Shown: positions 16,095-26,065, counted from the stretch's first letter. The stretch is 64,000 nucleotides of DNA from Limosilactobacillus mucosae DSM 13345 (GCF_001436025.1 NZ_AZEQ01000005.1:1-64000), one strand, 5' to 3'. Translations and numbers: made by a program. Notes: generated by a model from the letters alone, not told the origin.

Positions 16095-18098
16095 TTACTT
16101 TTGATTCCAGGTATTGATCGTAGGCGTTTTGGCCTTTTGACCGCGATTTTCCATCAGCTGATCAGACTCTTCGTCATCGCTCAGCGTAAATTGCACGTTT
16201 TCTTCAATCCATTTCCGACGTGGTGCAACCTTATCGCCCATCAAGGTAGTGACGCGCTTTTCAGCCAGCTCGGCATCTTCTATCCGCACTCGAATCAGCG
16301 TCCGTGTGTCAGGATTCATCGTGGTTTCCCAAAGCTGATCAGCGTTCATTTCACCAAGCCCCTTGAAACGCTGCAGCTGAGCGCCGCGAATCTTTTTGGT
16401 CATTTGTGTCAGCTGATCGTTGGTCCAGGCATACTGAATCTTGGTTTTGGCTCCTTTGCCAGACTGGATGCGATACAGTGGCGGCAAGGCAATATATACC
16501 TTACCGGCTTCGATCATTGGCCGCATGTACTTGTAGAAAAACGTCAGCAGCAGGATCTGGATGTGGGCTCCATCGTCATCGGCATCAGTCATGATGATGA
16601 TCTTGTCGTAATTGGAGTCTGCGACGTTGAACTCACTGCCGACCCCTGCGCCAACCGTATAGATGATCGTATTAAGCTCTTCGTTTTTCAAGACGTCATC
16701 CAGCTTGGCCTTTTCCGTATTGAGAACCTTACCACGCAATGGCAGGATCGCTTGAAACTTTCGATCGCGCCCCTGCTTGGCACTCCCACCGGCTGAATCA
16801 CCTTCGACTAAGAAAAGCTCATTTTTAGCGGCATCTTTTGACTGGGCCGGCGTCAGCTTACCGGACAGATTGCGTTCTTTACGGCCTTTGCGCTTGGAGC
16901 CGCGTGATTCGTCACGAGCCTTGCGCGCGGCTTCTCTTGCCTGGCGAGCCTTGAGTGCTTTTCTGATCAGCTGCTGAGCTTCATCACCATTTTCCAGCAG
17001 CATGTAGCTTAGCTGGTCACTGACGATTGAGTCCACGATCTTACGGGCTTCTGGCGTCCCCAGCTTGTCTTTGGTCTGGCCCTCAAACTGCAGAATGCGT
17101 TCTGGGATTCGTACTGAGACGACTGCCGTCAAGCCTTCACGAACGTCAGACCCTTCCAGATTCTTGTCGCGTTCCTTGAGCAGACCGACTTTTCTGGCGT
17201 AGTCATTGAACGTTTTGGTCCAGGCATTGCGAAAACCGGCTTCATGCGTTCCCCCATCTGGAGTGCGCACGTTGTTGACAAAGCTCAAGACGTTTTCTGA
17301 ATAGCCATCGTTATACTGAGCCGCAACCTCAACCTCAACGCCATCCTGCTTGCCGTCAAAGTACATGATCTGGCCCAAGGTATCCTTGTCTTCATTGAGG
17401 TAGCCGACAAAGTCCTTGATGCCATTTTCAAACTGGAATACCTCTTCTTTTTCCTGACCAGCGCGCTTATCAGTCAGCGTGATCTTCAGTCCCTTTAGCA
17501 GGAATGCCGATTCACGCAGCCGTCTTGCCAAAGTATCGTAGTTATAGACCGTCGTGGAAAAGATTTTTGGATCCGGCTTAAAGGTAACCGTCGTTCCGGA
17601 ACCCGCGCGCGTATTGCCTAATTTTTTGAGCGTCCCGACCGGATTGCCGCCATTGACGAATTTTTCTTGATAGCGAACGTGATCGCGCACGATCGTCAGC
17701 GTCAGTTTGGTTGAAAGAGCATTCACGACTGAGGCCCCAACCCCATGCAGCCCACCGGAAGTCTTGTAGCCATCGTCTTGACCAAACTTTCCCCCGGCAT
17801 GCAGCACGGTCATGATGACTTCCGGCGTTGGTTTGCCAGAAGCATGCATTCCTACCGGCATCCCACGACCATGATCCTGGACCGTGATTGAATTGTCGGG
17901 TTCGATCGTGACGTTGATTTCATCGCCAAAACCAGACAAAGCCTCATCGACCGCGTTGTCAACGATTTCATATACCAAATGGTGCAGGCCATAGGTATCC
18001 GTTGAACCGATATACATCCCAGGCCGTTTGCGCACCGCCTCCAGCCCCTTAAGGATTTTAATGGAGGATGCATCATATTGATATTCTTGTTCTGCCAA
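16095..18098 (-). CDS. parE: DNA topoisomerase IV subunit B
   Basis: ATPase subunit of topoisomerase IV, 667 residues. GHKL ATPase motifs are seen as D-N-A-V-D-E-A-L-S-G near 47-56 and G-G-L-H-G-V-G-A-S-V-V-N at about 115-126. The Toprim domain carries E-G-D-S-A-G-G-S-A and D-A-D-D-D-G-A-H-I. P-L-R-G-K-V-L-N marks the quinolone-related region. First gene of the parE-parC operon, divergent from plsY with about 190 bases between, the classical Firmicute arrangement. Confidence 0.98.
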   Translation of the reverse strand: MAEQEYQYDASSIKILKGLEAVRKRPGMYIGSTDTYGLHHLVYEIVDNAVDEALSGFGDEINVTIEPDNSITVQDHGRGMPVGMHASGKPTPEVIMTVLHAGGKFGQDDGYKTSGGLHGVGASVVNALSTKLTLTIVRDHVRYQEKFVNGGNPVGTLKKLGNTRAGSGTTVTFKPDPKIFSTTVYNYDTLARRLRESAFLLKGLKITLTDKRAGQEKEEVFQFENGIKDFVGYLNEDKDTLGQIMYFDGKQDGVEVEVAAQYNDGYSENVLSFVNNVRTPDGGTHEAGFRNAWTKTFNDYARKVGLLKERDKNLEGSDVREGLTAVVSVRIPERILQFEGQTKDKLGTPEARKIVDSIVSDQLSYMLLENGDEAQQLIRKALKARQAREAARKARDESRGSKRKGRKERNLSGKLTPAQSKDAAKNELFLVEGDSAGGSAKQGRDRKFQAILPLRGKVLNTEKAKLDDVLKNEELNTIIYTVGAGVGSEFNVADSNYDKIIIMTDADDDGAHIQILLLTFFYKYMRPMIEAGKVYIALPPLYRIQSGKGAKTKIQYAWTNDQLTQMTKKIRGAQLQRFKGLGEMNADQLWETTMNPDTRTLIRVRIEDAELAEKRVTTLMGDKVAPRRKWIEENVQFTLSDDEESDQLMENRGQKAKTPTINTWNQK

Positions 18099-18285
18099 CG
18101 AAAGGCCCTCCTCATAATTTTTTAGTAACGTTTTTTAATATAACTGATTTGGCAAAATTTAGCAAAGAAATTTTGCAAACATTTGTGCCCCATTATTTTA
18201 ACACATCAAACAAAAGTTGCCGATGCCACTCAATGTGCTATTATAACAATTATGCAATTATTATCGAGGGAGTTTTGAATGATTT

Positions 18286-18915
18286 ATGATTTTTAAAATC
18301 TGTTTAATGGCAATCATTGCCTACCTTTTGGGCTCGATTCCCTGGGGGCTTTGGATCGGTCAGGTGTTCTACCACAAGGATATTCGCAAATTGGGCAGCG
18401 GCAATATCGGCACGACCAACACTCTGCGCGTTTTGGGACCTAAAGCAGGCGTAACCGTATTGTTTCTTGATATGTTCAAGGGGACGCTGGCAGCCTGTCA
18501 GCCATATTTCTTTCACTGTAGTCAGACCGTCAGCCCGCTTTTAATTGGTTTATTTGCCGTTTTGGGCCATACCTGCTCGATTTTTGATCACTTTCATGGC
18601 GGTAAAGCCGTTGCAACCAGTGCCGGGATCCTGCTGGCATATAACCCGCTGCTCTTTTTGGTTGCCTGGGCCATCTATCTGACGGTATTATTGTTGACCA
18701 GCATGGCTAGCGCGGCTGGCATGGTGGGCATTACCGCAATTTTCATCATTGCCTTATGCATTCACGACTGGATTTTGGCAGCCATTGCCGGGTTCTTGAC
18801 AGTGGTAATCATCTGGCTGCACCGTGCCAACATCAAGCGCATCTTTAATGGTACCGAATCGCTGGTTCATTTTGGATTGGGCTATCGGCGACAGCAAAAA
18901 CGCAATCAAAAATAA
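18286..18915 (+). CDS. plsY: Glycerol-3-phosphate acyltransferase PlsY
   Basis: Membrane enzyme that transfers an acyl group from acyl-phosphate to glycerol-3-phosphate, the first step of phospholipid synthesis. 209 residues with about five transmembrane segments. Family motifs are visible: [10 protein letters not shown] near residue 12, [12 protein letters not shown] near 39-50, and [12 protein letters not shown] at about 100-111. ATG 18286 gives the usual N-terminus. A competing ATG at 18279 is better spaced from GGGAG but yields only five codons and overlaps this start, which could lower translation. It is monocistronic with a terminator behind. Confidence 0.95.
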   Translation: MIFKICLMAIIAYLLGSIPWGLWIGQVFYHKDIRKLGSGNIGTTNTLRVLGPKAGVTVLFLDMFKGTLAACQPYFFHCSQTVSPLLIGLFAVLGHTCSIFDHFHGGKAVATSAGILLAYNPLLFLVAWAIYLTVLLLTSMASAAGMVGITAIFIIALCIHDWILAAIAGFLTVVIIWLHRANIKRIFNGTESLVHFGLGYRRQQKRNQK

Positions 18916-18926
18916 TTAAGCTGATG

Positions 18927-18971
18927 ATCGCATCGCTTGGTATTACAGACCGAGCTGAATGCGATTTTTAT
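18927..18971 (+). terminator. Terminator of plsY
   Basis: ATCGCAT (18927-18933) pairs with ATGCGAT (18959-18965), with an inner CTTGGT/ACCGAG stem, then TTTTATTTT. Confidence 0.8.
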
Positions 18972-18993
18972 TTTGTTGACAAATTTAGGCAAC

Positions 18994-19059
18994 CGATTTC
19001 CTAAAGCTTCTTGCAAAAGTATTGAAAGCGCTTATAATTAGGTGTAACGATTTCCTAAA
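18994..19059 (+). promoter_or_regulatory. SDR gene promoter with cre-like site and paired direct repeats
   Basis: TTGCAA (19011-19016) and a perfect TATAAT (19033-19038) with a 16-base spacer. A cre-like sequence TTGAAAGCGCTTATA (19022-19036) fills the spacer and overlaps the -10, differing from the CcpA consensus at one position. The 12-mer CGATTTCCTAAA occurs twice, at 18994-19005 and 19048-19059, 54 bases apart and flanking the promoter, as expected of a local repressor that could loop DNA. No regulator gene is adjacent. Confidence 0.7.
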
Positions 19060-19087
19060 ATCAATTTTAAACATCGAGGTGCTTTTT

Positions 19088-19861
19088 ATGAGTTCATTTA
19101 ACCAACAAAGTTTTCAGCTTAATGGCAAGGTTGCGTTGATCACTGGCGGTGCTAGCGGGCTGGGCCAAAACTATTCAAAGGCGCTGTCGCTTTACGGCGC
19201 GGATATTTTTGTCGTTTCAAATTCACAGCGCGGCTGGGAAGAAACTCGTCAAGCGGTTGAAGGCAATGGACAAAAGATCGGCTTTCTGCAGCACGACATC
19301 ACTGAACCAGGCTGTGCCGACGAAATCATCGCGCAATGCGTTAAGGAAATGGGTGGGCTGGATATTTTGGTCAACAATGCCGGCATTCAGATTCGTAATG
19401 ACGTCTTGGCGTTCAAGGATGAAGACTGGGACAAGGTGATCAATTTGAATCTCAACGCGCTCTACCACATGTCGCAGGCCGCAGCCAAGTATATGGCTAA
19501 GCAAAAGCACGGCAAGATCATTAACATTGGCTCAATGCAGTCCTACCGTGCCGGCAAGTTCATCTTCCCTTACACGGCAGCCAAACATGGCGTCCTGGGC
19601 CTGACTAAAGCCTACGCTGATGCTCTTTCCAAATACAACATTCAAGTCAACGGTCTGGCACCAGGCTATATTTTAACGGATATGACTAAGGCGCTGGCCG
19701 AAGATCCGGTGCGAGGGCCTGAGATCAAAGAACATATTCCTTCTGGTGAATGGGGCCGTCCTGAACAATTGATGGGGCCAATGGTATTTTTAGCCAGTCC
19801 GGCATCTGATTACGTAACCGGTGTAATGCTGCCAGTTGATGGCGGCTACCTGCTGCGCTGA
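19088..19861 (+). CDS. SDR oxidoreductase, gluconate 5-dehydrogenase / 2-deoxy-D-gluconate 3-dehydrogenase-like
   Basis: Short-chain dehydrogenase of 257 residues, a typical length. The Rossmann motif T-G-G-A-S-G-L-G-Q is at about 20-28, N-N-A-G at about 96-99, the catalytic Ser in I-G-S-M-Q-S, and the Y-x-x-x-K motif in Y-T-A-A-K. The C-terminal V-D-G-G-Y matches the KduD/Gno subgroup of sugar-acid dehydrogenases. ATG 19088 was chosen behind GAGGTG. The cre-like site in the promoter fits a catabolite-repressed sugar-acid function. No companion kinase or isomerase is next to it, so the exact substrate is open. It is monocistronic. Confidence 0.85.
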   Translation: MSSFNQQSFQLNGKVALITGGASGLGQNYSKALSLYGADIFVVSNSQRGWEETRQAVEGNGQKIGFLQHDITEPGCADEIIAQCVKEMGGLDILVNNAGIQIRNDVLAFKDEDWDKVINLNLNALYHMSQAAAKYMAKQKHGKIINIGSMQSYRAGKFIFPYTAAKHGVLGLTKAYADALSKYNIQVNGLAPGYILTDMTKALAEDPVRGPEIKEHIPSGEWGRPEQLMGPMVFLASPASDYVTGVMLPVDGGYLLR

Positions 19862-19883
19862 TCCAATTCAGCTATAATCAAAA

Positions 19884-19916
19884 AGACGTGGTGATCAAGC
19901 TCACCACGTCTTTTTT
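19884..19916. terminator. Bidirectional terminator between the SDR and aldose-epimerase genes
   Basis: AAGACGTGGTGA pairs with TCACCACGTCTT around a 6-base loop, with A and T runs outside. It ends both converging genes. Confidence 0.92.
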
Positions 19917-19922
19917 AAGTCG

Positions 19923-20807
19923 TTAGAAAGGCTGAATGGCAAATGCATAGTCCTCATGCTTGCCAGATGCCAGCCGACTCATCACCTGCTTGTCTTCGAG
20001 TCTGCCGTCACTGTGGATGCTGTCGGCAATCCCCCACCATGGCTCAACGCACACCAGGTTGGCCTGGGCTGGGTATGGCGACCAGACGCCGACAAATGGT
20101 GCACCGTTAACCTGAACGTGAACCCCATGATTGGTCTGCGGTTCCGTCAGCGTTGCCGTAAATGGCATGCCCTTGGTTGCAAAGATCAGGGCATCCTCAT
20201 CAAACAGCTCATGATCCAGTTGAATGGGCTGCTGCATGTGCAGAACCGCTGGATGTTCCAGATCATTAAATGGACCAGGTGCGACCAATTTAACCTGTTG
20301 ATAGTCAATCGCCGGTGAAACACTGAACTGAGTCGTTTCAAAACTGCCCTGTTCATCAACTGGTACGTTAAAACCAGGGTGCGCACCCAAAGCATAGATC
20401 AGCGTCTGGTCATTGCTTGGGTTTTCAACGCGATAGCTGACCAGCAGACGATCCTCATCCAGCTGGTAGGCAATCGTCAACACAAAAGCAAACGGGAAGG
20501 CAGCCCGCGTTTTTTCATCATCACGCAGCTCAAAAACTACTCGCTCACTGCTCTGTTCCACAACCTTAAACTCCCGATCGCGGGCAAAACCATGCTGCGT
20601 TTGATGATAGACCTTGCCTTGATATTCGTACTGATCATCTTTGAGCCGGCCGACAAATGGAAACAGAACCGGTGCTTGCCGTTTCCAAGACTTTGGATCA
20701 CCTTGCCACAAATATTCCAATCCCGCTGCATTTCGCTTAATGCTGTGCATCTGCGCGCCTAATGGATCAATCTGTACCGTCAGCTGCTCATTTTCAATCT
20801 GAATCAT
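19923..20807 (-). CDS. Aldose 1-epimerase family protein (LacX-like)
   Basis: Cytoplasmic galactose-mutarotase-fold protein of 294 residues, resembling LacX and YeaD-type hexose-phosphate epimerases. Conserved features are E-Y-L-W-Q-G-D-P near residue 30, F-P-F-V-G-R-L-K-D, a H-G-F-A-R block (catalytic His region), G-A-H-P-G-F-N-V-P near residue 145, and C-V-E-P-W-W-G near the C-terminus. It probably interconverts alpha and beta anomers of a sugar or sugar phosphate. It lies downstream of topA on the same strand but behind the topA terminator, with its own ribosome binding site (AAAGGATGACGAGAG). Confidence 0.9.
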   Translation of the reverse strand: MIQIENEQLTVQIDPLGAQMHSIKRNAAGLEYLWQGDPKSWKRQAPVLFPFVGRLKDDQYEYQGKVYHQTQHGFARDREFKVVEQSSERVVFELRDDEKTRAAFPFAFVLTIAYQLDEDRLLVSYRVENPSNDQTLIYALGAHPGFNVPVDEQGSFETTQFSVSPAIDYQQVKLVAPGPFNDLEHPAVLHMQQPIQLDHELFDEDALIFATKGMPFTATLTEPQTNHGVHVQVNGAPFVGVWSPYPAQANLVCVEPWWGIADSIHSDGRLEDKQVMSRLASGKHEDYAFAIQPF

Positions 20808-20850
20808 CTCTCGTCATCCTTTCAACTCTCAATGGACAATGGTATATGCC

Positions 20851-20892
20851 AAAAGCCCTCTAATCTGCACAATAACAGATTGAGAGGGCTTT
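20851..20892 (-). terminator. Terminator of topA
   Basis: AAAGCCCTC-type arm with GAGAGGGCTTT and an inner AATCTG/CAGATT stem, 14 bases past the topA stop. It separates topA from the aldose-epimerase gene. Confidence 0.9.
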
Positions 20893-20906
20893 CGCAAGTC
20901 TATCTT

Positions 20907-23078
20907 TTAATTTTGGACTGATTCTTCGTAGTCGCCATTAGGACAAACGATCTGCTTGCCCTTCTTGACCTTCTTTTCAATCAAGAAATGGCCGTCTTTA
21001 GGACAGTTACGGCCAATTGGCTTGTCCCATGAAACGAAATCACATTCAGGGTAGCGCGAGCAGCCATAAAAGACGCGATTCTTCTTGGACTTGCGCTCGA
21101 CTACGTTTCCTTGCCCACACTTAGGACAGGTTACGCCGATATCCTTGACGATTGCCTTGGTGTTGCGGCAGTTCGGGAAGCGCGAGCAGGCATGGAACTT
21201 GCCATAGCGGCCCATCTTAACGACCATTGGCGCCCCACAGATCTCACAATTGCTGCCGGCCAGTTCATCATGCATTTCGATTTTGGCAACCTGTTCCTCA
21301 GCAGCCTGGACTTCCTTAGAAAATGGCTGGTAGAACTTGTCAACGACCTTAACCCAGTTTTCCTTGCCTTCTTCAATCCGGTCCAAGTCGTCTTCAACTT
21401 CGGCCGTAAACTTGACATTGACGATTTCTGGGAACTGCTTGACGATGATCTGGTTGACGATCTCACCCAGCTCGGTTGGCTCAAAGTGGCGCGATACCAA
21501 ACGAACATAGTAGCGGCGCTGAATCGTGTCCAAGGTTGGCGCGTAGGTGGAAGGCCGGCCGACCCCGTTTTCTTCCAGCGTCTTGATCAAGGCAGCTTCC
21601 GTATAACGAGCAGGCGGCTGCGTGAAGTGCTGTGCCGGGTCATCACTGATCATTTGGACCTGGTCGCCTTGATTCAGGTCTGGTAAAACATTGTCTTTTT
21701 CCTGACCACGCTTGTAAACCTTGGTAAAGCCATCAAATTTGACCTTGGATCCGTTGGCATGAAAGTCGACCCCGTTTTGGCTCAACGAAACGGCCATCGT
21801 ATCAACAATTTGCGGCGTCATCTGACTGGCCACGAATCGGCTCCAGATCAGGCTGTACAGCTTGTATTGATCAGCCGTCAGATACTGTTTCATCTCCGCG
21901 GGCGTGCGATTGACCGAAGTTGGCCGAATTGCTTCGTGCGCGTCTTGGGCCCCTTCCGGCAGCTTACCCTTGACCGGCTTGATTGCGGCATATTGTTCCC
22001 CATAGTTTTCATGAATAAACTGAGAGGCTTCCTGTTTGGCAATTGAGGCAATCCGCGTTGAGTCGGTACGCATGTAGGTGATCAGACCGACCGCGCTGCC
22101 GTGCCCAAGCGTAATCCCTTCATAAAGCTGTTGCGCAGCCATCATCGTCTTGCGCGTCCGGAAGTTCAGACGGCGGTTGGCATCCTGCTGCATCGTGGAG
22201 GTAGTGTATGGCGGCTGCGGCATCCGCTTGCGTTCTTTACGCGTAACGTCATCAATCGTAAATGGCGCCTTGCGATCAATCTTGGCCAGTACTTTTTGAA
22301 CGGCCTCGTTATTAGGCAGCGCGGCTTTTTTGCCGTTTTCGCCATAAAAAGATGCCGCAAACTCGTCACTGCCCTTTTTGAACCGACCATCAATCGTCCA
22401 GTATTCTTCGGGTTTAAAGTCACGAATCGCCTGTTCTCTTTGAATGATCAGGTTTAGCGCGACTGACTGCACCCGTCCGGCAGACAGTCCTTTTTTGACC
22501 TTTTTCCAAAGAATCGGGCTGATCGAATAACCAACCAGCCGATCCAAAACCCGCCGTGCCTGCTGCGCGTCAACCAGGTCCATGTTGATCTCACGCGGTT
22601 CCTTAAAGGCTTCCTTAACGGCGTCTTTGGTAATTTCATTGAAGGTAACCCGGTTCTTGTCTTTAGTATCCAGCTTTAAAAGGTTGGCAACGTGCCAGGC
22701 AATTGCTTCCCCTTCCCGGTCCGGGTCAGATGCCAGATAGACGGCTTTGGCCTGCTTGGCATCCTTGCGCAGTTCTTTGATCACGTCACCCTTACCGCGA
22801 ATGGAGATGTAGTCGGGCTGATAGTCGTTTTCAATATCAACCCCCATCCGGCTCTTTGGCAGATCACGGACATGACCCAGACTGGCGACGACTTTATAGG
22901 TCCGTCCCAGATACTTGCCAATCGTCTTGGCTTTGGAAGGCGATTCGACGATGACCAGCTTTTTCTTGGTCTTAGGGCGCTTGGCAGTCGTCTTTTTGGT
23001 TGTTTTAGCGGCCGGTTTTGCAGTTTTCGTAGTGGCCGAAGTTGTTTTAGCAGTTGATTTTACAGTTTTAGTTGCCAT
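20907..23078 (-). CDS. topA: DNA topoisomerase I
   Basis: Relaxes negative supercoils. 723 residues from the second of two consecutive ATGs, which sits 7 bases behind GGAG; using the first adds one Met. A Lys/Ala/Thr-rich basic N-terminal tail of about 40 residues precedes the Toprim domain ([12 protein letters not shown]). The active-site Tyr lies in Y-M-R-T-D-S-T-R. The C-terminus has two full C4 zinc fingers (C-E-I-C, C-P-K-C) and a third reduced one (C-P-K-D-G then C-P-N-G). It is normally co-directional with dprA; here dprA upstream is divergent. Confidence 0.97.
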   Translation of the reverse strand: MATKTVKSTAKTTSATTKTAKPAAKTTKKTTAKRPKTKKKLVIVESPSKAKTIGKYLGRTYKVVASLGHVRDLPKSRMGVDIENDYQPDYISIRGKGDVIKELRKDAKQAKAVYLASDPDREGEAIAWHVANLLKLDTKDKNRVTFNEITKDAVKEAFKEPREINMDLVDAQQARRVLDRLVGYSISPILWKKVKKGLSAGRVQSVALNLIIQREQAIRDFKPEEYWTIDGRFKKGSDEFAASFYGENGKKAALPNNEAVQKVLAKIDRKAPFTIDDVTRKERKRMPQPPYTTSTMQQDANRRLNFRTRKTMMAAQQLYEGITLGHGSAVGLITYMRTDSTRIASIAKQEASQFIHENYGEQYAAIKPVKGKLPEGAQDAHEAIRPTSVNRTPAEMKQYLTADQYKLYSLIWSRFVASQMTPQIVDTMAVSLSQNGVDFHANGSKVKFDGFTKVYKRGQEKDNVLPDLNQGDQVQMISDDPAQHFTQPPARYTEAALIKTLEENGVGRPSTYAPTLDTIQRRYYVRLVSRHFEPTELGEIVNQIIVKQFPEIVNVKFTAEVEDDLDRIEEGKENWVKVVDKFYQPFSKEVQAAEEQVAKIEMHDELAGSNCEICGAPMVVKMGRYGKFHACSRFPNCRNTKAIVKDIGVTCPKCGQGNVVERKSKKNRVFYGCSRYPECDFVSWDKPIGRNCPKDGHFLIEKKVKKGKQIVCPNGDYEESVQN

Positions 23079-23376
23079 CATAAGGCTCCTATCATGATGA
23101 ATTTGATCGGTTTTATCTTCTATACTATTATATGGTCTCTTGTGCGGTCAAACCCGTCTGGCTGATTTCAATCAGCAATGAACCGATCAGATAGACCTAG
23201 ATTAATTCAAAAAAGAAAATGGTCTAACTAGCGTATCAATATAATCGAGTTTATTAAAAAAATCAAGGCAACGATAAAATCATTTTAGCCAAAAAGTCGA
23301 ATTTATAAATTAACGAGTGGAATTTTAGTGTCAAACTGAATTTTTGGCATATAGCAATGGTAAGGGGGGAAAAGCG

Positions 23377-24252
23377 ATGCATCTGCGTGAATTTATCTTA
23401 AGGCTGAGTCTATGCAGCTGTTTGAGTCGACGGATGAAATATCGGCTTTTAATGGCTGCCATTCAGCAAAAACAAATTACCAATCTCGCTAAATTAACTG
23501 ATCACTTGAACATTACTTTTAACAAACGAATGCAGTGGTTTGACGAATGGTTCAGCCAGGAACTGCGGCGTCAGACTGAGCAAAATCTGTCGATGCCTTT
23601 CATAACGCCGCTTGACACGATCTATCCGCAGCGTCTGCGAGAAATTTATGATCCGCCATTGGTTTTGTATTATCATGGCAACCTAAAACTGCTGCAGTAC
23701 CCTTGTCTGGCCGTAGTTGGATCAAGAAACATCACTAAATATGGTGAACAAGCGATCAATCAATTACTACCAGGAGTCGTCAGCAGCCAAGTCGCGATCG
23801 TCAGCGGCCTGGCCAAAGGAGTTGACGGCTTGGCTCACCAGATTACGCTGCTGGATGGCGGGGCCGCGATTGCCGTAATCGGGACTGGTCTAGATGGCAG
23901 CTATCCACGCTGCAATGCATTTTTACAGCGGCAAATTGCGCAGTCTGGTCTTTTGCTGACGGAGTATCCACTGGCAACTACGCCCTACCCGAGCAATTTT
24001 CCCGAACGCAATCGGATCATTGCCGGTTTATGTCATGCCTGTCTGGTGGTTGAAGGCAGTCGGCGCAGCGGCAGTCTGATTACGGCCAACCTGGCGCTGC
24101 AGGATAATCGAAATGTCGGTGCGGTTCCCGGGCCAATCGATTCGCCAATGTCGCTTGGAGCCAATGAACTGATTGCTGCTGGAGCACGACCGATCCTAAG
24201 CAGTCAAGACATTTTAGAGGAGCTGCCTGACTGGCTGTTTTCTGCGAAATAG
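23377..24252 (+). CDS. dprA: DNA-processing protein DprA
   Basis: Loads RecA on incoming single-stranded DNA during transformation. 291 residues from ATG 23377 behind AAGGGGGGA. An N-terminal SAM-like part (about 1-75) is followed by a Rossmann-like domain with G-S-R-N-I-T-K-Y-G near 110, S-G-L-A-K-G-V-D-G-L-A-H and N-R-I-I-A-G-L. It ends soon after the Rossmann domain, so the optional C-terminal winged helix is absent. The gene is inverted relative to rnhB upstream and topA downstream, breaking the usual rnhB-dprA-topA run. Confidence 0.95.
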   Translation: MHLREFILRLSLCSCLSRRMKYRLLMAAIQQKQITNLAKLTDHLNITFNKRMQWFDEWFSQELRRQTEQNLSMPFITPLDTIYPQRLREIYDPPLVLYYHGNLKLLQYPCLAVVGSRNITKYGEQAINQLLPGVVSSQVAIVSGLAKGVDGLAHQITLLDGGAAIAVIGTGLDGSYPRCNAFLQRQIAQSGLLLTEYPLATTPYPSNFPERNRIIAGLCHACLVVEGSRRSGSLITANLALQDNRNVGAVPGPIDSPMSLGANELIAAGARPILSSQDILEELPDWLFSAK

Positions 24253-24297
24253 ACTGTCTTAATAATTTTAGAAACGACACGATCCTACAAGCCAATT

Positions 24298-24349
24298 AAA
24301 AAAGCACGGCCTCAAGTTTCATCAAAACCAAGACAGTGCTGTTCTTTTT
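24298..24349. terminator. Bidirectional terminator between dprA and rnhB
   Basis: An imperfect long hairpin with AGCAC/GTGCT ends (about 14 of 16 positions paired including G-T) lies between the converging dprA and rnhB genes, with A and T runs outside. Confidence 0.7.
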
Positions 24350-24411
24350 ATCTAATATTCAATTATGTCCAGCTAGAAATCCCTTAACTTTAGTCGATAG
24401 TGGCTGACTTG

Positions 24412-25182
24412 CTAATGCAGATATTGCTGGACTGGTGAAAACGAGTGCCGATGAATCGGGCATGGTCCAAGTTCTGCTAAGCCCTGCAAATGCTGCTTGG
24501 TACCATAGCCCATATTTTCAGCAAAGCCATAGCCTGGATAAAGCCGGTCGTAATCACGCATCAGATGGTCACGATATTCTTTGGCAACGATACTGGCAGC
24601 CGCGACGCTGATACTCTTTTGATCGCCTTTAATCAAGGTCGTCTGCGGAATATCAATTGCCAGAGGGACGGCATCGACAATCAGGTGGGACGGCCGATGC
24701 GCCAATGAATTTACACTGCGAATCATTGCCTGCTGGGTCGCCGCGTAGATATTAAGCTGATCGATAACCGTGCATGGATTGACGGCAATGCTGACTTCCA
24801 GGGCTTCATTAACGATCTGCAGATACAGCTGCTCACGCTCATGCCTGGTCAGCTGCTTAGAGTCCGTAACCCCCACCAGGTCAAAATCAGGCTTGAGAAT
24901 TACCGCACACGTAACTACCGGACCAGCCAGCGGCCCCCGCCCAACCTCATCGATACCGGCAACGTACTGCTGACCATCTTGCCAGAGCTGATTTTCATAT
25001 TTGAAACGCTCTTTGAAGGCCGCGTAGCTTGCTGCCTGCCGTTCCAATCGACGTTTTAGCTGGGCCAGCGCGGTTTGGACGCCTTTACGCTCATCTTGCT
25101 GCATTGATTGAACAAATGGATCATCAAGCGTGGACACGTTTTTTAAGCGGTCCTTGATTTCTTTAATGCTGAGCTTATTCAT
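24412..25182 (-). CDS. rnhB: Ribonuclease HII
   Basis: Removes ribonucleotides from RNA-DNA hybrids. 256 residues from the chosen ATG 25182; longer upstream extensions in frame lie inside rbgA. An N-terminal helical extension of about 65 residues precedes the catalytic core. Catalytic acidic residues are in G-I-D-E-V-G-R-G-P-L-A-G and D-A-V-P; T-D-S-K-Q-L and S-I-V-A-K follow. Overlaps the 3' end of rbgA by 8 bases, so translation is coupled. Confidence 0.97.
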   Translation of the reverse strand: MNKLSIKEIKDRLKNVSTLDDPFVQSMQQDERKGVQTALAQLKRRLERQAASYAAFKERFKYENQLWQDGQQYVAGIDEVGRGPLAGPVVTCAVILKPDFDLVGVTDSKQLTRHEREQLYLQIVNEALEVSIAVNPCTVIDQLNIYAATQQAMIRSVNSLAHRPSHLIVDAVPLAIDIPQTTLIKGDQKSISVAAASIVAKEYRDHLMRDYDRLYPGYGFAENMGYGTKQHLQGLAELGPCPIHRHSFSPVQQYLH

Positions 25183-26047
25183 TGAGACCCTCAGCATTAA
25201 TATCAGCCGGCTTTTCCAATGAGATCGTTCCCAGCTTGCCCTTGCGCAAATCAAAGATAAGCCGTTCACTGCCGCGGTCGTAGTCATCACGAAAGCCCAT
25301 CTTTTTGGTAATCGTCAGCAATAGATCCGGATCAGTCACGCTTTCGTCAACATCAGCGTCAGTCAGATGGTAGCGCTGCTTCAATTCAGTCAGCCGATTA
25401 GCGCGCAGATACTGCAGTGCAAACAGGGCCACGTCATCCTTGGCAAACAGACTGTCCTTGATCGCGCCAGAAAGTGCCAGCATTAAGCCTTCTTTTTCGG
25501 TCGCGAACTTATGCCATAAAACGCCTGGCGTATCCAGCAGCTCCAATTCAGCCGACGAACGCAGCCACTGCTGACCGGTCGTTACCCCCGGCCGATTACC
25601 GGTAGCCGCGACGTTCTTTTTGACCAGGTGATTCAAAAGCGTTGACTTGCCGACGTTAGGCACGCCGACACACATTGCGCGAATCGCCCGTTTTTTCATC
25701 CCCTTAGCCTGCTCATTGGCCAGCTTTTCGGCTAAGACCTGCTTGGCCGCGTTGGTAACGGCCTTAGCAACGCTGCGGGCACGCGAGTCCAGTGCCAGTA
25801 CCGGCTGTCCGTGATCCTTAAAGTACTGCAGCCATTCTTTGGTGACTTCTGGATCCGCTAAATCGGTTTTGGTTAAGATCAAAAGACGCGGCTTGTCGCC
25901 AGCTGCCAGATCAACTTCTGGGTTTTGCGAGGAGTATGGCACCCGCGCGTCAACCAGCTCAAATACGATATCGACTAAAGGCATCTGCTCTCTGATCTGG
26001 CGCAATGCTTTGGCCATGTGACCAGGGAACCATTGAATTGTTGCCAT
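25175..26047 (-). CDS. rbgA: Ribosome biogenesis GTPase RbgA (YlqF)
   Basis: Circularly permuted GTPase needed for late 50S subunit assembly. 290 residues. Motif order is permuted: N-terminal W-F-P-G-H-M-A-K, then G4 T-K-T-D near 58-61, G1 G-V-P-N-V-G-K-S-T near 126-134, G2 T around 153, and G3 D-T-P-G near 171-174. The C-terminal ANTAR-like helical domain follows. First gene of the rbgA-rnhB pair; GGAGG stands before the ATG. Confidence 0.97.
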   Translation of the reverse strand: MATIQWFPGHMAKALRQIREQMPLVDIVFELVDARVPYSSQNPEVDLAAGDKPRLLILTKTDLADPEVTKEWLQYFKDHGQPVLALDSRARSVAKAVTNAAKQVLAEKLANEQAKGMKKRAIRAMCVGVPNVGKSTLLNHLVKKNVAATGNRPGVTTGQQWLRSSAELELLDTPGVLWHKFATEKEGLMLALSGAIKDSLFAKDDVALFALQYLRANRLTELKQRYHLTDADVDESVTDPDLLLTITKKMGFRDDYDRGSERLIFDLRKGKLGTISLEKPADINAEGLNE

Positions 26048-26065
26048 TTTAGTTCCTCCTAAATT

